64,000 nucleotides of DNA from Bradysia coprophila (GCF_014529535.1 NW_023503608.1:7242501-7306500); one strand, 5' to 3'. Shown: positions 24,866 to 38,329, numbered from the stretch's first letter. Notes: generated by a model from the sequence alone, not told the origin. Made by a program: numbers and translations.

Positions 24866-26296
24866 CCATTTTCCTTGTTGTAATAGGTGCTCAAGTATAC
24901 GAATTTAAAATACATTTAGAGCTCATAATTGTGCACATAAATATTTAAATCGATTGAGCAATCCAACAAAACATACGTACAGCAAGTTTGTTTTTTTTTT
25001 AATGCGGACAAGAGAAAGTCATTAAGATTTTCAGCTTGGAAATGTAGAATGAACTATATTTATGTGTGGCATTTATATAAATAGGCTTATCATTTACAAA
25101 AATAATAAAGCAACATATTGAATGGACTGTTTGTTATCGAATACTAAACAAATCTATGTTAAGTGTTATAATAAGCAGATTTTCCACTTCGCCAACACAT
25201 TATTTGTGTGTCGACTAATTTTAATTAAAGTCAAATGGCTGGCGGCTAACCTTACCACATCTAAAGATGGAAAATATTTACTTTTATACAAAATCTTTTA
25301 CTTCATTTACGTTATAAAGCATAAAGGATCATGTTTGTCTGAGCTCATCGCTCATTTTCGACATTATTTTAGACAGATGAGTAGCAGTCATTTGAAGTAA
25401 TAGATTCGATAATATAACTCTGATACTTGAAAAGGTAAACTAAAAAAACTATTCTAAAATTATGCTATACTTGAACTACAGACACTGTGCAGATTTAAAA
25501 CTAGTGGATCTGGATTCTCAAATTTGTACCAATGTTAATTTAGCTTAAGATGCAAACCGAACCAAGTTGTCAGGAATTTTCAACGGTACTTGATAGTACC
25601 GGTTAGTATAACTCGTAAGTACCTCAACTCAGCAATATGGAGATGATCGAATTTCTAAAACAAATCGTTCGACCTGTTTCTTTTCATTTTAAGTAAATTT
25701 ATACTCCACTTTATTGTGCAAAAGATCAGGTAACATTCAGTACTATAATGTATCCATCAATCCGCACTTTACATTCTACATATTACATTTCGTTGTCTCC
25801 CAACTCTTTAAAATTGTTAAGCCAACATGTATACGGTTACCATGACTGTACGAATGTTTGCTATACTTAATTGTTTCAACATTATTAGACTAAAAATATT
25901 AAATTCAAGGTGACTGAACTGAATGAGCAAAATTATTGAACCGATTTCCGTAAATGATCCATTCAACATCGCTTGTGTATTTGCCAGCCCATTTGAATAT
26001 TAAATGTGAGAAAGACCTAAACTTTCAAGCATCACCGATCATAAACACTTGTGATTTTTATGTCTATCATCAAATAATAAACCAGATGGCAACAGGCAAC
26101 GCAAAACCCGCAAGGGTATCATGATGTAAAATTAGATTAAAAAACATACAGATTTGCTGATCCTTTACGAGGGGTGGATAAACATAAAAAACAAGATTGG
26201 AAGGGATAGAAAACAAACATAAATTTGTTGCTAAACAAATAAAAAACAGAAAAACAAGAAAAAACACAAAAACAAGAAAAAACAGAAAAACGAGCC

Positions 26297-27435
26297 GTCA
26301 GAACAGTCGGAGCGTTTGCTGCGACTGAGCCCCGTACAAACCCGTACATCTATTGCGCACGTGACCCTACTTCGTCCGTCGCCCTACTCTTACCGTAAGC
26401 CTATTGCGCCCGTAAACGTCGTAAAATTCTTATGCAATGTGTACGTCTTAAAAATTGCGCATAGCGCAATTACGAAGCCCCGTACGACGTTCCTTTCAAA
26501 AGTAACACAAACTACACTTCCCACTGATCAGTGATTTTGGAATTATCATTTTCACCGATTTATATTGATTTTATAAAAATCCAAAATGGCGGCCGGCGGC
26601 CATTTTGTTAGGAGGTGGAAAGTACAACGGCTGCTTTACATTCGTTAGTACCTTTCAAACAAAAAAAAATCATGAAATTCGGTTAAATTTTACTCGAGAT
26701 ATTAACAAAAAACACCACCTTCACTGTACGGCCGAGTAGCCACATATAAGCTCACTCCAAGAGACCTAGCTCACGCTCCGGTAAACCGAATTTCATAAAC
26801 TTTTTTTTCCCTGATTGGTACGGTCAATACCTATCTAATAAATTAAAATCCATCTAAATCCGTTCAAATTTGACTAACCTACAAGCAAAAACGGATTGCC
26901 GCCCTGTACCTAGTTCACACCAAGGGGTCTAACTCACGAGTCGGTCATCCAATTTCCATAAACTTTTTTTTTGTGGATAGGTATTGTAAATACCTTTCAT
27001 TTGATGTATCACTTACAAGTGTAGCCTTTAAATGGCCAGAGAAATCTTTGGAAAACGTTAAAGCACTTATGGGGCCCCAGCTCTGGAGGGGTCGACCCAA
27101 AATCGCCCATCTTCGAACTTAGCCTCACTATTTCAACTACCTTTCAGGGAAAAATTTTTTTTTTGAAATCGGATTTGATTTACTCAAGATATCGACGTGA
27201 CAGACGGACAGACGGACAGACGGACAGACGGACAGACGGACAGACGGACAGACGGACAGAAGGACAGACGGACAGAAGGACAGACGGACAGACGGACAGA
27301 CAAAATTTTTATTGCGGATTCGTTATCTATGAACATAGGCAAACACTTTGCCCTTACCGTCTGCTTCGAATTCCATCAATTACACACGGCATCGTAATCC
27401 TATAAGCCCCTTCGTACTTCGTACGGGGCTAAAAA
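26297..27435 (+). mobile_element. Nested repeat with AGCCCCGTAC inverted ends
   Basis: It starts GTCAGAACAGTCGGAGCG and ends CTTCGTACGGGGCTAAAAA; AGCCCCGTAC near the left end is complementary to GTACGGGGCT at the right end. The interior contains the near-palindrome AAAATGGCGGCCGGCGGCC, several imperfect internal repeats with ATTTCATAAACTTTTTTTT, and an octamer array. A deleted relative lies at 24664-24865. No coding frame is convincing; family unknown. Confidence 0.55.
27199..27301 (+). repeat. (GACAGACG)n octamer array
   Basis: Thirteen tandem GACAGACG units, two carrying an A for C change (GACAGAAG). Reading frames across it are an artefact of the repeat. Confidence 0.95.
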
Positions 27436-29638
27436 CGGAAAAAACCGAAAAAAAACAAGAAGAAAACCGAAAAAACAACTGTAAGAAACTGAAAAACCAA
27501 ATTAAAAACAGGAAGAATTAAAAAGAAAACAGAAAAACAAAATTAAAAATACAAAACCCGAAAGAAGTACCATGTTTTGTTGTTTTTTTTTCTTTGAAAG
27601 AAAAAACAGAAAAAAACAAGAAAACATTTGTAAAAAAACAAGGTTCGAACGGAATTTACGTTTATCCACCCCTCGATCCTTTATTACTTCTTTCGGTCAC
27701 CACGTTAAATCATACGAACCTCCTGGTCCAGACAAGAACGTGTCTAAATCTGAAGTTTTGAGTCTAAGAAGAAAATTTAAAAAAAATCGCATCTACTCAT
27801 CTACAGTTTTATGCACACAAGTCATAGGAAGATGAAACGTTATTTGTTGTTTGCAGAATGGACTTTAAATCGTTCAAAAATACGATTGCCTATGCAAAAA
27901 TGGGGTAAATAATTAACAGTGTAAATTGGTAACATCAGATAAAATTATTTGTGATCGTAAAAGAACACATTCTTTAGTCACTACGTAGCCTGTAACGAAA
28001 ACCTCGACAAAAACAATAAAACAATTCTAATGCACAATAACTTGTTCGTCTATACTTATCACATATATTTATCGCTCATTGTTAGTAGGGAATTCGTTGG
28101 ACTAAATTGAGATAAAATGGCAACAGACTCGGTTGAACGAATTTTTCTATCACTAAAACTAGAATTGAGGTGAACGGCTTAGCTCACAACTGCTGACCAT
28201 CGATAGTCATTGTAAGACCATAATTGACCATTGATTGATCGCTTTACAGACACGCAACTACTAATAATGGTCTTTAATTTGATGTATTTTCAAAAGCGCC
28301 TTCACTAGAGGCTCTGGATGTTGCACAATGTAATAAACAGTCATTTTATGTGTGATTGAAGATATGAAGATAAATCGATTCGTTTAATCTATTGATCACC
28401 GATTGAATATTGCGATTATTGCATTGAGAGTTGCTTTTATTTTACTTTTTTATTTAAATGTTTTATCTGTTGCATACGATTTGAGTTATTCACTCGATAT
28501 ACATTTATATAATGTTTCTTAGTGCCATTAAGTAAACATTTTTTTTAAACAGAATGCAATCGATCGTAAATTTGTTCGTTCTGGTGTTATATCAATACTA
28601 CGTTCAATATTATAAGCAAATGTTTTGCTTTGAGCGCAATTTATGGGTCCACATTAAGATCGAACGGCTTAATAAATTTATGTGATTTATTTAGCGTTAA
28701 TACATTTCAAGAATGCATACATCATTGATGCGAATTCTTAGGTCTTGGTCATGTTGTTCGGGTAGTCATTTTGTGTGGTTGAACAGGTCTTTTAATTAAT
28801 AAATACAAATAAAGAGATATTTTATTATTGTTTATCAGATAAAGGTCATTGACTCGTATTTACAGCTCTTTGAATTGTTTATTTATTTGTCGGTTTTTCC
28901 TGTTAGAATTAATGCTTCATATCCGAATGGTGTGCGAATTCTTTTCTTTTACCAGATCAGATTTTTATAGTCGTTTCCAAATATCATGGTCATGAAGTCC
29001 ATTCGATAAGTCGACTTGAGCTAAATATCTCAACAACACGTTAAAGAAATTAATAACATCACTACATGCAACTACACAAACTTGACCTTTTAAAATATTA
29101 TATTATCTCGTACGCTACCATTTATACCCAGGAAAAAACAATTTAATCCTTACCCGCATCATCAAATATTTGATTTAACCATCACTGAAAAATGGACTTG
29201 TAAACATATCGTTTTTTTTTACTTTCAGTTGATTTTTAATTAATCAGATTCAGCGCAAAGAAAAACGACATTTTATTAATTTCGTTTGTTCCAGTTTATT
29301 TGTCGTGACTTTATTCTTTCTGTTGTTTAGATTTTTTTCTTTCTAAAATTACAATGTACAGGCTATAATTGTTGAGTCAACAAAAAAAATTGTCCTAAGT
29401 CAACTAAGCCGAACTAACAAATTTAAGTTTTTCCATTTTTACTACTCCTCCCAATGTCATATTGTCCCAGCCAATAAGGGGAAATTCAAAGCACTGAACC
29501 TTTTCATCAGAACATTGTTTTAACTAAGTAAACTCGGGGTATTTCTTAGTATTAAATTTACCGACCCCTCTTCCAATATATGCAAACAAGCTCATCAGAC
29601 AGAAGTCAAAGAATCACCTACAGCCACGAGTTTGGCTT

Positions 29639-29818
29639 AATAGATCATTGTCAATGTCGTTTGAGATGTCAAATGAGCTGTCATTTTCACAAAGCTATAA
29701 ACCACAATGTTACAAAAATTTATATGGAGCTGTCATTGTTTCAGGTTAGCTTTGTGAAATTGACAACTCATTTGACACTATTTTGAGGGAAGAAACCGTT
29801 ATTTGACAGTGATCTATT
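29639..29818. mobile_element. Inverted-repeat MITE-like element (180 bp)
   Basis: AATAGATCATTGTCAA on the left pairs with TTGACAGTGATCTATT on the right, and an inner pair, GTCAAATGAGCTGTCATTTTC then ACAAAGCTA, matches TAGCTTTGTGAAATTGACA then ACTCATTTGAC. No reading frame; target duplication not clear. Confidence 0.55.
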
Positions 29819-30224
29819 GGGTCTAAGAATCGAAGACGGTAAGCAATATTGTGTATCTCTCTACTGTAAAGTGCAGTTTACGGTACAACATGCGAACTTT
29901 AAGTCGCTCGATATGTTATAGTTTTTTATGATACTAGAACTGTAATTCAGACGGTTGGACGAGATTTTTTATATACTCTGATTGATTTCATGATTTGTTG
30001 AATTGTTTCTTAGTTAAGTTTTAAGTTAAACTTTTCTCCTGTTTCTCCTGAATCAGGCCAGTTTCCATGGCTCTGGATAAATATAATAGGGCAATTTTTG
30101 TTAAGAATAGAAGCCACTCCATGGGTGGAATTTGTTTCATGATTTGATACTAATTTAGGGTTTAATCAATAAAAATAAAAGAACTGTAAAACTTTGTATC
30201 GAAACGTTCACTCCATCTTCGTAT

Positions 30225-30365
30225 TACTATCGGATCTATTTTTGATCTAATTATATTCAAAAGATTGATTTCAAATCTTTTACTTCATTTTTTAATATTT
30301 TATAATATATAAGTCCGCATTAGTCAGAACTTCAGTGCAGTTGTTATCGATAACAGGTGAACGAC
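30225..30365 (+). repeat. Dispersed repeat family, copy
   Basis: Ordered blocks: CGGATCTATTTTTGAT, then TTGATTTCAAATCTTTTACT, then GTTATCGATAACAGGTGAA. Same order as at 49550 and 50885. Confidence 0.6.
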
Positions 30366-32006
30366 TGATATTCATCAACAGATTGTTTTTGATTAACAGC
30401 AAAACTTTATTCATTTGGAAGTTGAAAACTGATTTAAATGAGACATTTATTTCAATGAAACGCAATTCTGTGGGCTGCTTCAGCTTCAACACGTCGAAGA
30501 GTCAAATTCTGTCCGAAGGTGTTGCTGTAATTTCAGAGTGCAATCTAAAAATGATGTTGCTCTTAGCACATTAAAATTTACGATCATGATCGTCGGTTAT
30601 TGTCGTTGTCGGTGTGACAACAATTTTGTCAATATATATACATGTAGCAACAATGTAATAAACGCGTCTTGTCTTAAATGGTGAACTGAATAAACGAAGA
30701 TTTTTATCAAGGTTGACTACTTCTTTTCACATATTTTTATGGCTTTTGTTTGTTATTAAAAATGTGCCTTGCGGGCTATAAGATGATGCGATATCTGATG
30801 AGATGTAATTTTTTTTTAAATGAAGAAAAAAAAACGGTTTTGTATTTTGCTGATGATATTTGGACGGGGGTCTCAATGTACCAGGTTAGATGTTAAATAT
30901 ATTGCAGATATTTTAATGTTTCAAATGAATACACGCATATACCTCTACGTGTTGTGTTAATAATATATTTGGCAATTAAATTAAGATTAATGGTCTTCTT
31001 ATGATAATTTGTTCAGAAATTAATTTAGCAAATAAAAAGTCTGTCGATTAAAGCACTGAGAATTGCACAATTTATGCAATTTGTTTTGAATGCGACTGCG
31101 TGTAGTGATCATTATTACTTGACTTAACTTTTTAACAATAAATTGTGCAATTTTAATGATTAATTTAAAAATGAAAACACAAACGGAATTTATTTAAATC
31201 AGCATCACATTTATCATAATAAAGGTTATCGCTTAAACGCCATCCATGTCAGTTTTGATTTGATACAAAATTATAAGATTGGACCGGTTAAAATTAAAAT
31301 TAATTGCTTTTTAGACAGACATATTATGGCATACAAAAACTAAACGATGGGTAAATATTTTTTATGTTTTTCTCTGTGTAACCTTAACGATATACAGTCC
31401 TCTTAGCCTCCTTGTCTCATAAAGTTTGTGCCTTTAAATGTGATGAATATTCCAGGTAATCTTCTCGGTAGTGTAATCATCTGTTACCGAGAACAACGAT
31501 CTTATCTGTTCTTCTGGTTTTTCACCTTACACCTTAGACTGGTGTACACAATGTGAACTACACATTCTCAGTTGTCCTCTTTACACTGGACTTCAATACC
31601 TTCGGGTGGGTGTAATGAACTCTACGATGAGCTTTTGCCATCTTTAGACTTCTTGTTAAGACGTGGTAAGCTCTAGTGATTGATGGAGTAGGGCTTAGGA
31701 GTATGAATCAAGGATCTGGATTTAGACAGTGTCTCTCACACAGATTGGAGGTGTGGGTAGACCTGTTTACATAGGTTTACAATTCTCAGTTTGCATTATA
31801 AATTTTCATCGCACTTACAGCGTGAATGAGTTCATGATAGATCAACAACTTGCAACCTGTATTATACCCACTAATCAATCGATTAGAAATGATGAAAAAC
31901 GACTGTTACACTCTAACTAAATGAACCATAGTTACTAAAGTAAAAGAGTCAAGAAGAAATATTTAAAAAAAATTCTTTGCTGAAAATGTAAAATTTTTCT
32001 GAACCA

Positions 32007-32012
32007 TTTATT
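32007..32012 (-). terminator. Poly(A) signal of the minus-strand cuticular gene
   Basis: AATAAA on the minus strand 58 bases after the predicted stop. Confidence 0.5.
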
Positions 32013-32069
32013 CAACTTCTTTCCTTGTCATTTTAACATTTCAAGATCATTAGCGAGTTTGTTGCCTTG

Positions 32070-35000
32070 TTAAATGACAGCGATCGGTACATGGTGTTGA
32101 TATGGTACAGATGATTTTTGTAGAAAATGTGTCGACGGTGGAGCACCTTTAACGAAACATAAAATCCATGAAAAAAAAAAATTCAAATGAAATCGAAAGG
32201 CCGCACAACAACCTATCATTCTCGTCTGCACAGTCGATCGAAATCCGCTTCTACCATCGACAACATAATAAACAGATCGAACGTATCCTCCGGGTTGCAA
32301 CAGTGCATAACGACCAATTACCCGATCATCTCGCTTTTCTTCCCAATGATCCATTGAAACGCCAAACTTTTCATCATCAACATAATATCGGAACGTATAA
32401 TCAATCTGTAAAAGCATTTAAAATTCTTCGTAATGAGTTTCTGAACAACGACCGGACTGTATAATTAATTTAATTAATTTTTATTGTTCCTCATAAAATT
32501 ACATCGTTCGTACGTTTAGCTAATTACTGTCAAAGTGTAAGAGTGCTGCAAAATAATTATAATATCGATGATAGTCGAAGCATTTTCTGCCATAATCACT
32601 ATAATAATTCACCGGTGGAGATGTAGATCAAGCAATGCTTTTCTATGTAACTTTTCTTTCTTTTTCTTTCTTTTTTTTCGGCCAATTAGCTACGAACAAA
32701 TTGCACAGCGATTTATTACCGGTAAAATGTGTTACGTAAGATGTTGATTTGCTTGTATTTAAATCAATTGCGAATGTCTAACATCATCTCCGTCGCCACC
32801 ACACACTAGCTTTAATGTATTAGACTGTTTTTCGATATTGTCTGATTAATGTAAATAATGCATGCGAGATTGTGGACTGGATTTTAAATTATATAAAATG
32901 TAGTCTATCGAAGTTTTCGTCAGTTCTTGTGGTGAATGTTGAGATCAATTCCTTTCAGAAATTCTATTGAAAATTGTTGTAAAATCTTTTTTTTGGAAAG
33001 CAGCTTATGCATGAGCTTTAGTTCAATATACCCTTTGATCGTAAATGGACTTTTGCTCTAAAGATTTTTCTTCATCTTTTGACTTGTGCTATCGGAATCG
33101 GGCTACATAAGGAGTTGTTAGTTTTAAAAAAATTGATTACGATTCTGTACACCTATACCGATCATTATACCATATCCGTTCAGTCCCATAGTTCTGTAGA
33201 AATTATGAAATTAGGAATTTGAGTAAAACGTTGCTAGTGATTTTCTTTTGAAAAACACTTCACCAAAATCGGACCTTTTTCTTCAAAGCGTTTTCAATTT
33301 TACGCTTGTCTGTTCCGAATTTTCGGGCTTTCGAATCAATGCCGAATCGAATTGGCGACGTAAAATACCAATTTCCATTAACAGACATACATCTCTCACA
33401 ATGCAGTCTTGAGAGTGAAATGTAAATTCAACGAACCATCGTGAGTGTCTTAGAATGTGAGTGATCTATTGAATATAAGATGACACAACGTTCAGTTGGA
33501 TAATTTAAATCGTATATACGTGAAATGAAATTTACTTTTGTGAATTATTGTTGAGATAATTGTTTTTTTTTCTGTTGGCGTTAGCGACTTGATGTTCATT
33601 GTAATTATCGTTTTCTTTTTGGCATTTCAAATGTATAACTTGCCTGATTTATAGAACAGATAATGTGTATGCTGTATGGTTTTTCATATAATCACGACGA
33701 ATGAATAAAAAAAAGAGATATTATTCATTCAAGAAGATCATAGCACTAAAAATTGAAACTATGGTTATGCTTAAATTGTATTTTGTTAATCATCTTTGTA
33801 ACTCTATGCTTTCACTTTCGCTTAGAATGTTGTAGTGGCGTAAATAAGGACAGAAACAACATCTCCGGCAGACACGATTTGATGTTGGAATATTGTTATG
33901 TAATTAAAAATATTTGGTTGTAGAAAGAGTCTAGTCCGACAGACTTCTTTCCTTTAAAGCTAGAACTCAATGGTACAATAAAGAGTCCATTATTACTAGA
34001 CTCTTGCTACATATTATGTTCTGAGCATTTTGAGCTATATTAAAGGATTTTATGAAGAGTTTATGAACACTCGGGTGTAGCGTCTTTCAAAAAGCTTTTT
34101 ATTTTTAAAGAAGTATGTTCCATCCAGAATTGGTTATGAAACAGCTAATACAAACTTTTTAAGTTCAGACTTCCCAAACGCACTCATGAAAACTGAGATT
34201 TTGGTACCGAGTGACATTTTAGGATTTTTACTCCTACACGTGTAACTAGAAAGTTACTGTACCGGTATGATAACTACTACTGAAGACTGTGGCTTCAACT
34301 TTGAGTACTGTAGAGTTCAAAAAAATGGTTTTACCGCACGGAAAATATCCCTTCCGACTCTGAATTTTTTCAAAATTTTGATACTTTAGAGTATCGTAGT
34401 TCCTATGAATGGAAAGTAAAAACATCGTGTTTTGCTCGGTTCGTAGGGAATTCCTAGGGCCATCAAACGAATATAAGATTGATGAAAAATTTTGATGGGT
34501 TGTAGACCTATCGCTTTCTTGATGGCAAAATTCTTGATGGAACAACTCAAAAACAATAAACACAACATAAATGTAGCGTACTCTAGGTGGTGATTTTGCC
34601 TTTCATTTCTGCAGCTATAATTTTTGTTCAAGTTCATCCTTTTGAACCATAAAGTGCTTGTTCGTTGCATTGTTTTTTTTAAAACAACATCTTCTGTAAC
34701 TCTCGAGGCAATTAAAAACAAGTTTCAACAATAAAAGATTCACATCCATATGCATTCAAGATCTATATACAAATGAAATAACATGTCTTTTGCGCTACAC
34801 CAATCTCGTTGGGGAATATGAATCAATACTGTCACTTTAAAATGGCATAACCTTCGGAAACACGCACAAGTCAAACGTCTTGGTTCTAATGCACTCGTAT
34901 AAAAGCGTTGTTAAACTAGTTATGAATGTGATGCCTACATAATTTCGTTTTCATTCGATGGGACACACTTTTTCATTTCGAATTATGCATTTTGATTCAA

Positions 35001-36126
35001 TTATCGGATTGGTTTCAGTATCGTTTTCGCTTTAAATAGCATGAGCGATTTATTTATTATTTTAATTCTCTTAAATCGAAGAAAAAATGCGATAGACAAG
35101 TTAAAAATTGCATTGAACTTAAAACATGAATAGCGAGAAATGGCCTTGGTCATGGATAAACATATTTTTTTTACCAAAACGCAATTTATTACATTGTTAT
35201 TATGCTGTATTCATCGGCGGGAATGATGATGATGATGTATTTCGTAAAATAATTGCTTGTGGTAGTGATGAGCATATATCCGAAAAATTTGCCAACATTG
35301 AACTGTATTGAACGTTTCAATTACCTAACATGGTCGCACGTGGTAGAAATTCGACCTTTCACAGCTAACATACTACATATAACGGCTAACATATTGTCTA
35401 TATTATACATATCATATATCTGGTCTGCAATTTCTTTTGATATAATTTTAACAGAATAATGCAAAATCTATTACTTCATTAGTTTTGTCAACCAATTAGC
35501 TATTTAAGCCGGCATCAGCCAGAGATCACCGCTTTATTTTGTAGTTTTTGTCAATAACAGATGACAAAGTCGTCCATCATTTAGTAAAGCGCTGCAGTAT
35601 AAAATTTTCATCTGAACAATTTGGTCAACAAGTGAACTCGCACTTGAGTCCCTTATTGCGAATAAAACGTCTCTGACATAAAGTGTTACAAAGCGGTACT
35701 TTGTGTAACACAATTTAATGAAGACGATAAGAGTGAGCAAATTACTAAATTAACCGGGAAAATAAACCACCTGACTCCATACCATGTTAAGCAGCACCGT
35801 TGATACATTTTCGATGCTAATTGTTCGACTTTCATCATTTTAAATGATCCACGAAATAATTACCATTCTCTGCACGTGAATTCGTTTAATAACAAACATG
35901 CTCTTCACATAATGTTTTAATTTAAATATGGTTACATCATCACAAATTATTTTGATTTTCACTCATAAACTATACAAATAACTACACAGGAAAAATAATA
36001 TCATGGGATGGTAGTACTTACAACATTGTTATCTTTGTAATCGGCAGAAAATTCGGTAAATTGACCAAATGTCAAGTTACGTGTCATCATAAAGAAAATC
36101 ATCAAAATAATCGACAGTTGATGCAT
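32070..36126 (-). CDS. Small Rebers-Riddiford cuticular protein
   Basis: Three exons on the minus strand: 36126-36022, 32405-32213 and 32146-32070, giving 124 residues. The first exon encodes a signal peptide (MHQLSIILMIFFMMTRNLTFGQ) directly after a TTTTTTTTTCAG sequence, so a 5' non-coding exon may lie upstream; it ends at a perfect GTAAGT. The second exon carries a divergent R&R chitin-binding consensus: YTFRYYVDDEKFG (38-50), the GRYALLQPGG turn (66-75) and VRSVYYVVDGRSGF (77-90). The usual EEKDGD is replaced by EEKRDDR. The last intron is 66 bases with a weak GTTGTT donor and a good AAAG acceptor; because it is a multiple of three, reading through would also stay open, so the C-terminus is less certain. 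Function by family: binding chitin in exoskeleton. An AATAAA lies 58 bases past the stop (32012-32007). Confidence 0.8.
32406..36021 (-). other. Long intron of the minus-strand cuticular gene
   Basis: 3.6 kb between signal-peptide exon and R&R exon, an arrangement usual for insect cuticle genes. It holds one partial dispersed-repeat copy (about 35460-35570: CAAAATCTATTACTTCATTA ... GTCAATAACAGATGAC) and otherwise nothing recognised. Confidence 0.55.
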
Positions 36127-36848
36127 CTGAAAAAAAAATGATATGTAATTATAAAAGCCAATAATGCAATTAAGAACTTCTGTCACGTAATTGGGTAGGT
36201 ACGTTTATATGCATAAAAACGAATGGTATATTAATAGTGTATATTCGGAGATGTTATTGCATTTCAATGGGGTTCCTTATATGGACACTGTTCGATGCTG
36301 GAAGATATGAATCTTCAGGCATCATCATCGCAGCAATATGAAACCCTTTACGTTGGCTGTCTGGTTTTTAAAGTAAAGCCAATTTGTTTCATTTCGTTTT
36401 TTGATTTGTTGTTCATTAATGTCCGAGACATATAATTATTGCTGTGCGTATGTCAGACATTTACGAACATTTTATACGATGTACACTGACGAAGATAATA
36501 ATAATGCCATTTCGATGGAAACATGAATGAAGCAATTTTTACTCAATGGTTTATTACGTTATTATATCAGTAAGTATACGTATACCGACTGTACTGGTGG
36601 ATGCGTACACAATCTTCTTAAAGGGCAGAAGCTGACATTTGATTCCGGCGAAAAGCATCGGATATTTTGGCTAATTATTAGCAATTAAAATGCTAATTAT
36701 ACGGACCATACGTGGAATGAAATTTAATAAGTCCCTTGGTAATCGTATGAGTGTGCTAATTATTTGCTTTATTGTGGCAAATTAACGTATTTAATATAAT
36801 TCGTTCCTTTAAATAAATTTACATAAAATTGTATAGCTGACGAAAGAA

Positions 36849-37070
36849 ATGCATTCGCAACAGGTTGAAAAATTGATGGCTGCTTACAGTGAGAAAAACT
36901 CGCTTAGTCAACTGCACTTTAATGACATTTTGAAGCTCTTATTGGAACAACAGATCTTCATGATCAACAAAACAAAGTATTTTATAAAAGAAAACTTTCG
37001 CGACAAAATTGACTATTTCAGTCGATCCTTTTTTGAGTTGCGCAATTTTGCTCCAGCAATCTTCAACTGA
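36849..37070 (+). CDS. Putative small ORF, 73 residues, unknown
   Basis: An ATG-to-TGA frame with a sense-like, charged, amphipathic composition (KLMAAYSEKNSL, LLLEQQIF, ENFRDKIDYF) lying 0.7 kb from the divergent cuticular gene. No signal peptide, no domain recognised, no splice partner identified. It could be a fragment of a larger gene, a decayed transposase piece or chance. Confidence 0.25.
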   Translation: MHSQQVEKLMAAYSEKNSLSQLHFNDILKLLLEQQIFMINKTKYFIKENFRDKIDYFSRSFFELRNFAPAIFN

Positions 37071-37844
37071 ATTCACGAAATGGCTCCAAAGACATACACA
37101 CACTAAATAGTATAATCTATAAACATATTGTCTGTTTTCTACCTTATGAGTAGCACTGATTAGCTTAGTTTGGATTTTTTTTTAAGCAAGTTGTGTGTGT
37201 GTTCATTTCATTAACCATTGTCATCAGTTCAAAAATGAACACGAAGTTCATGTCTCTGTCCATGGGAAATTTCCACGTGCAGCATCATTTTAATTATTTG
37301 TTACAAAAATATAATAACAAGGTGTGAATTTTGAACACTTATAGCCATAAAATGCGGGACTTATGTGGAATTTATACAATCAAAAGATATAAAAAAATTA
37401 GCTCACAATGAAATCACGCTATAAATTTGACAGAGTTACTATTCCCACACGAGTGTCATTAGTATTTTTTTAAAAGTTTTATTCACTTTTAGAGGAAACA
37501 ACAAGTCGAAAGTAACGAGTAATATTGTCGTCTCGTGCTCAAAATGTAAATTCCATCATTCCTTAAACGCAACAAATTTCGATTGAAAGTCTTTTTCTCT
37601 TATTAAACTGGATAACAAGAATCAAATTAAAAATTTTCTGGTTACAAGCTTAATCTGAATCTACACTACAGCTGACTGCTGACAATCATTTTTACATGTA
37701 ACAGTAAATGGCACTTTGCTCATATGGAATATGCATTTAAGTTGCTTAATCACGTAAGCCACAGTACAAACTTGCTTCCTAATTTTTATTTTGACGAGTT
37801 ACTAGTTACTGCAATTATATTACTGAAGCCTTACTACTTTGCCC

Positions 37845-37980
37845 ACGTAAAAAATCTTATTTTCGTATCGTAGCTGTTACAGCTGTTTCTCTGAATTTTC
37901 TGATTTCGTGTGCTATTTGAAATGACAAATAAGACAAACCAAGAAGAACAGCTTCGATACGAATGTTGTATTTTTTACGT
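37845..37980. repeat. Inverted repeat, MITE-like
   Basis: ACGTAAAAAATCTTATTTTC then GTATCGTAGCTGTT pairs imperfectly with AACAGCTTCGATACGAATGT then TGTATTTTTTACGT. Weaker complementary words flank it (TCACGTAAGCCACAGTAC near 37750 and TTACGTAAAGTATACTGCAG near 38000), so the element may span about 37750-38020. Confidence 0.5.
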
Positions 37981-38157
37981 TAAAATAATGCAATAACGAA
38001 TTACGTAAAGTATACTGCAGTACATTGTTAAAATCCCCGAAAGAAAATAGAGAAGAGTCCTTTGTGCCACCGAGAATTGAAATACGACTCTTTTCAGCAC
38101 TCATTTAAGTGTTGTAAAGTGACTTATTTCAGCACCCATTTGATGTGATATTACAAC

Positions 38158-38329
38158 ACTCAAAGCAGTGTTGATATGGAATTTGTATGAGTTGTTACAG
38201 CATTCGTTTGAGAAAATGCAAAGCAATGTGATCGATCAAATTTGAAGAGTGATTGTTTACAATGAAAATTATGATTTTTTGTGCTCTTGTCTATTTCAAT
38301 TCTCGGTTGGCACAAAGCATGATGTGTTA
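38158..38329 (+). repeat. Duplicated segment, copy 1
   Basis: From ACTCAAAGCAGTGTTGATAT to GGCACAAAGCATGATGTG the sequence recurs at 39450-39617 with only a handful of changes. It includes a short frame beginning MKIMIFCALVY that looks like a signal peptide in this copy and is frameshifted in the other. A hairpin follows (TTTTTTCAGCAC ... GTGCTGAAAAAA, 38345-38390). Confidence 0.85.

Larger units (their letters stand above)
26168..27675. mobile_element. hAT-like non-autonomous element (1.5 kb) with 8-bp target duplication
   Basis: Ends are the inverted repeat CGAGGGGTGGATAAAC / GTTTATCCACCCCTCG, and the flanks repeat ATCCTTTA (26160-26167 and 27676-27683). The part belonging to the element is extremely strand-asymmetric: long runs of AAAAACAGAAAAACAAG-type sequence on the plus strand on both sides of a nested repeat (26297-27435). 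No transposase is present. The 8-bp duplication suggests mobilisation by a hAT-type enzyme. Confidence 0.75.
27690..32060. other. Intergenic DNA with repeats, no gene recognised
   Basis: Contains a MITE-like inverted repeat (29639-29818) and a copy of the dispersed repeat (30225-30365). No exon is supported on either strand. Confidence 0.45.

Noticed and set aside
27163..27405. Frames encoding repeated DRRTDGQT
   Set aside because: They are produced by the GACAGACG octamer array, whose period gives open frames; not a gene.
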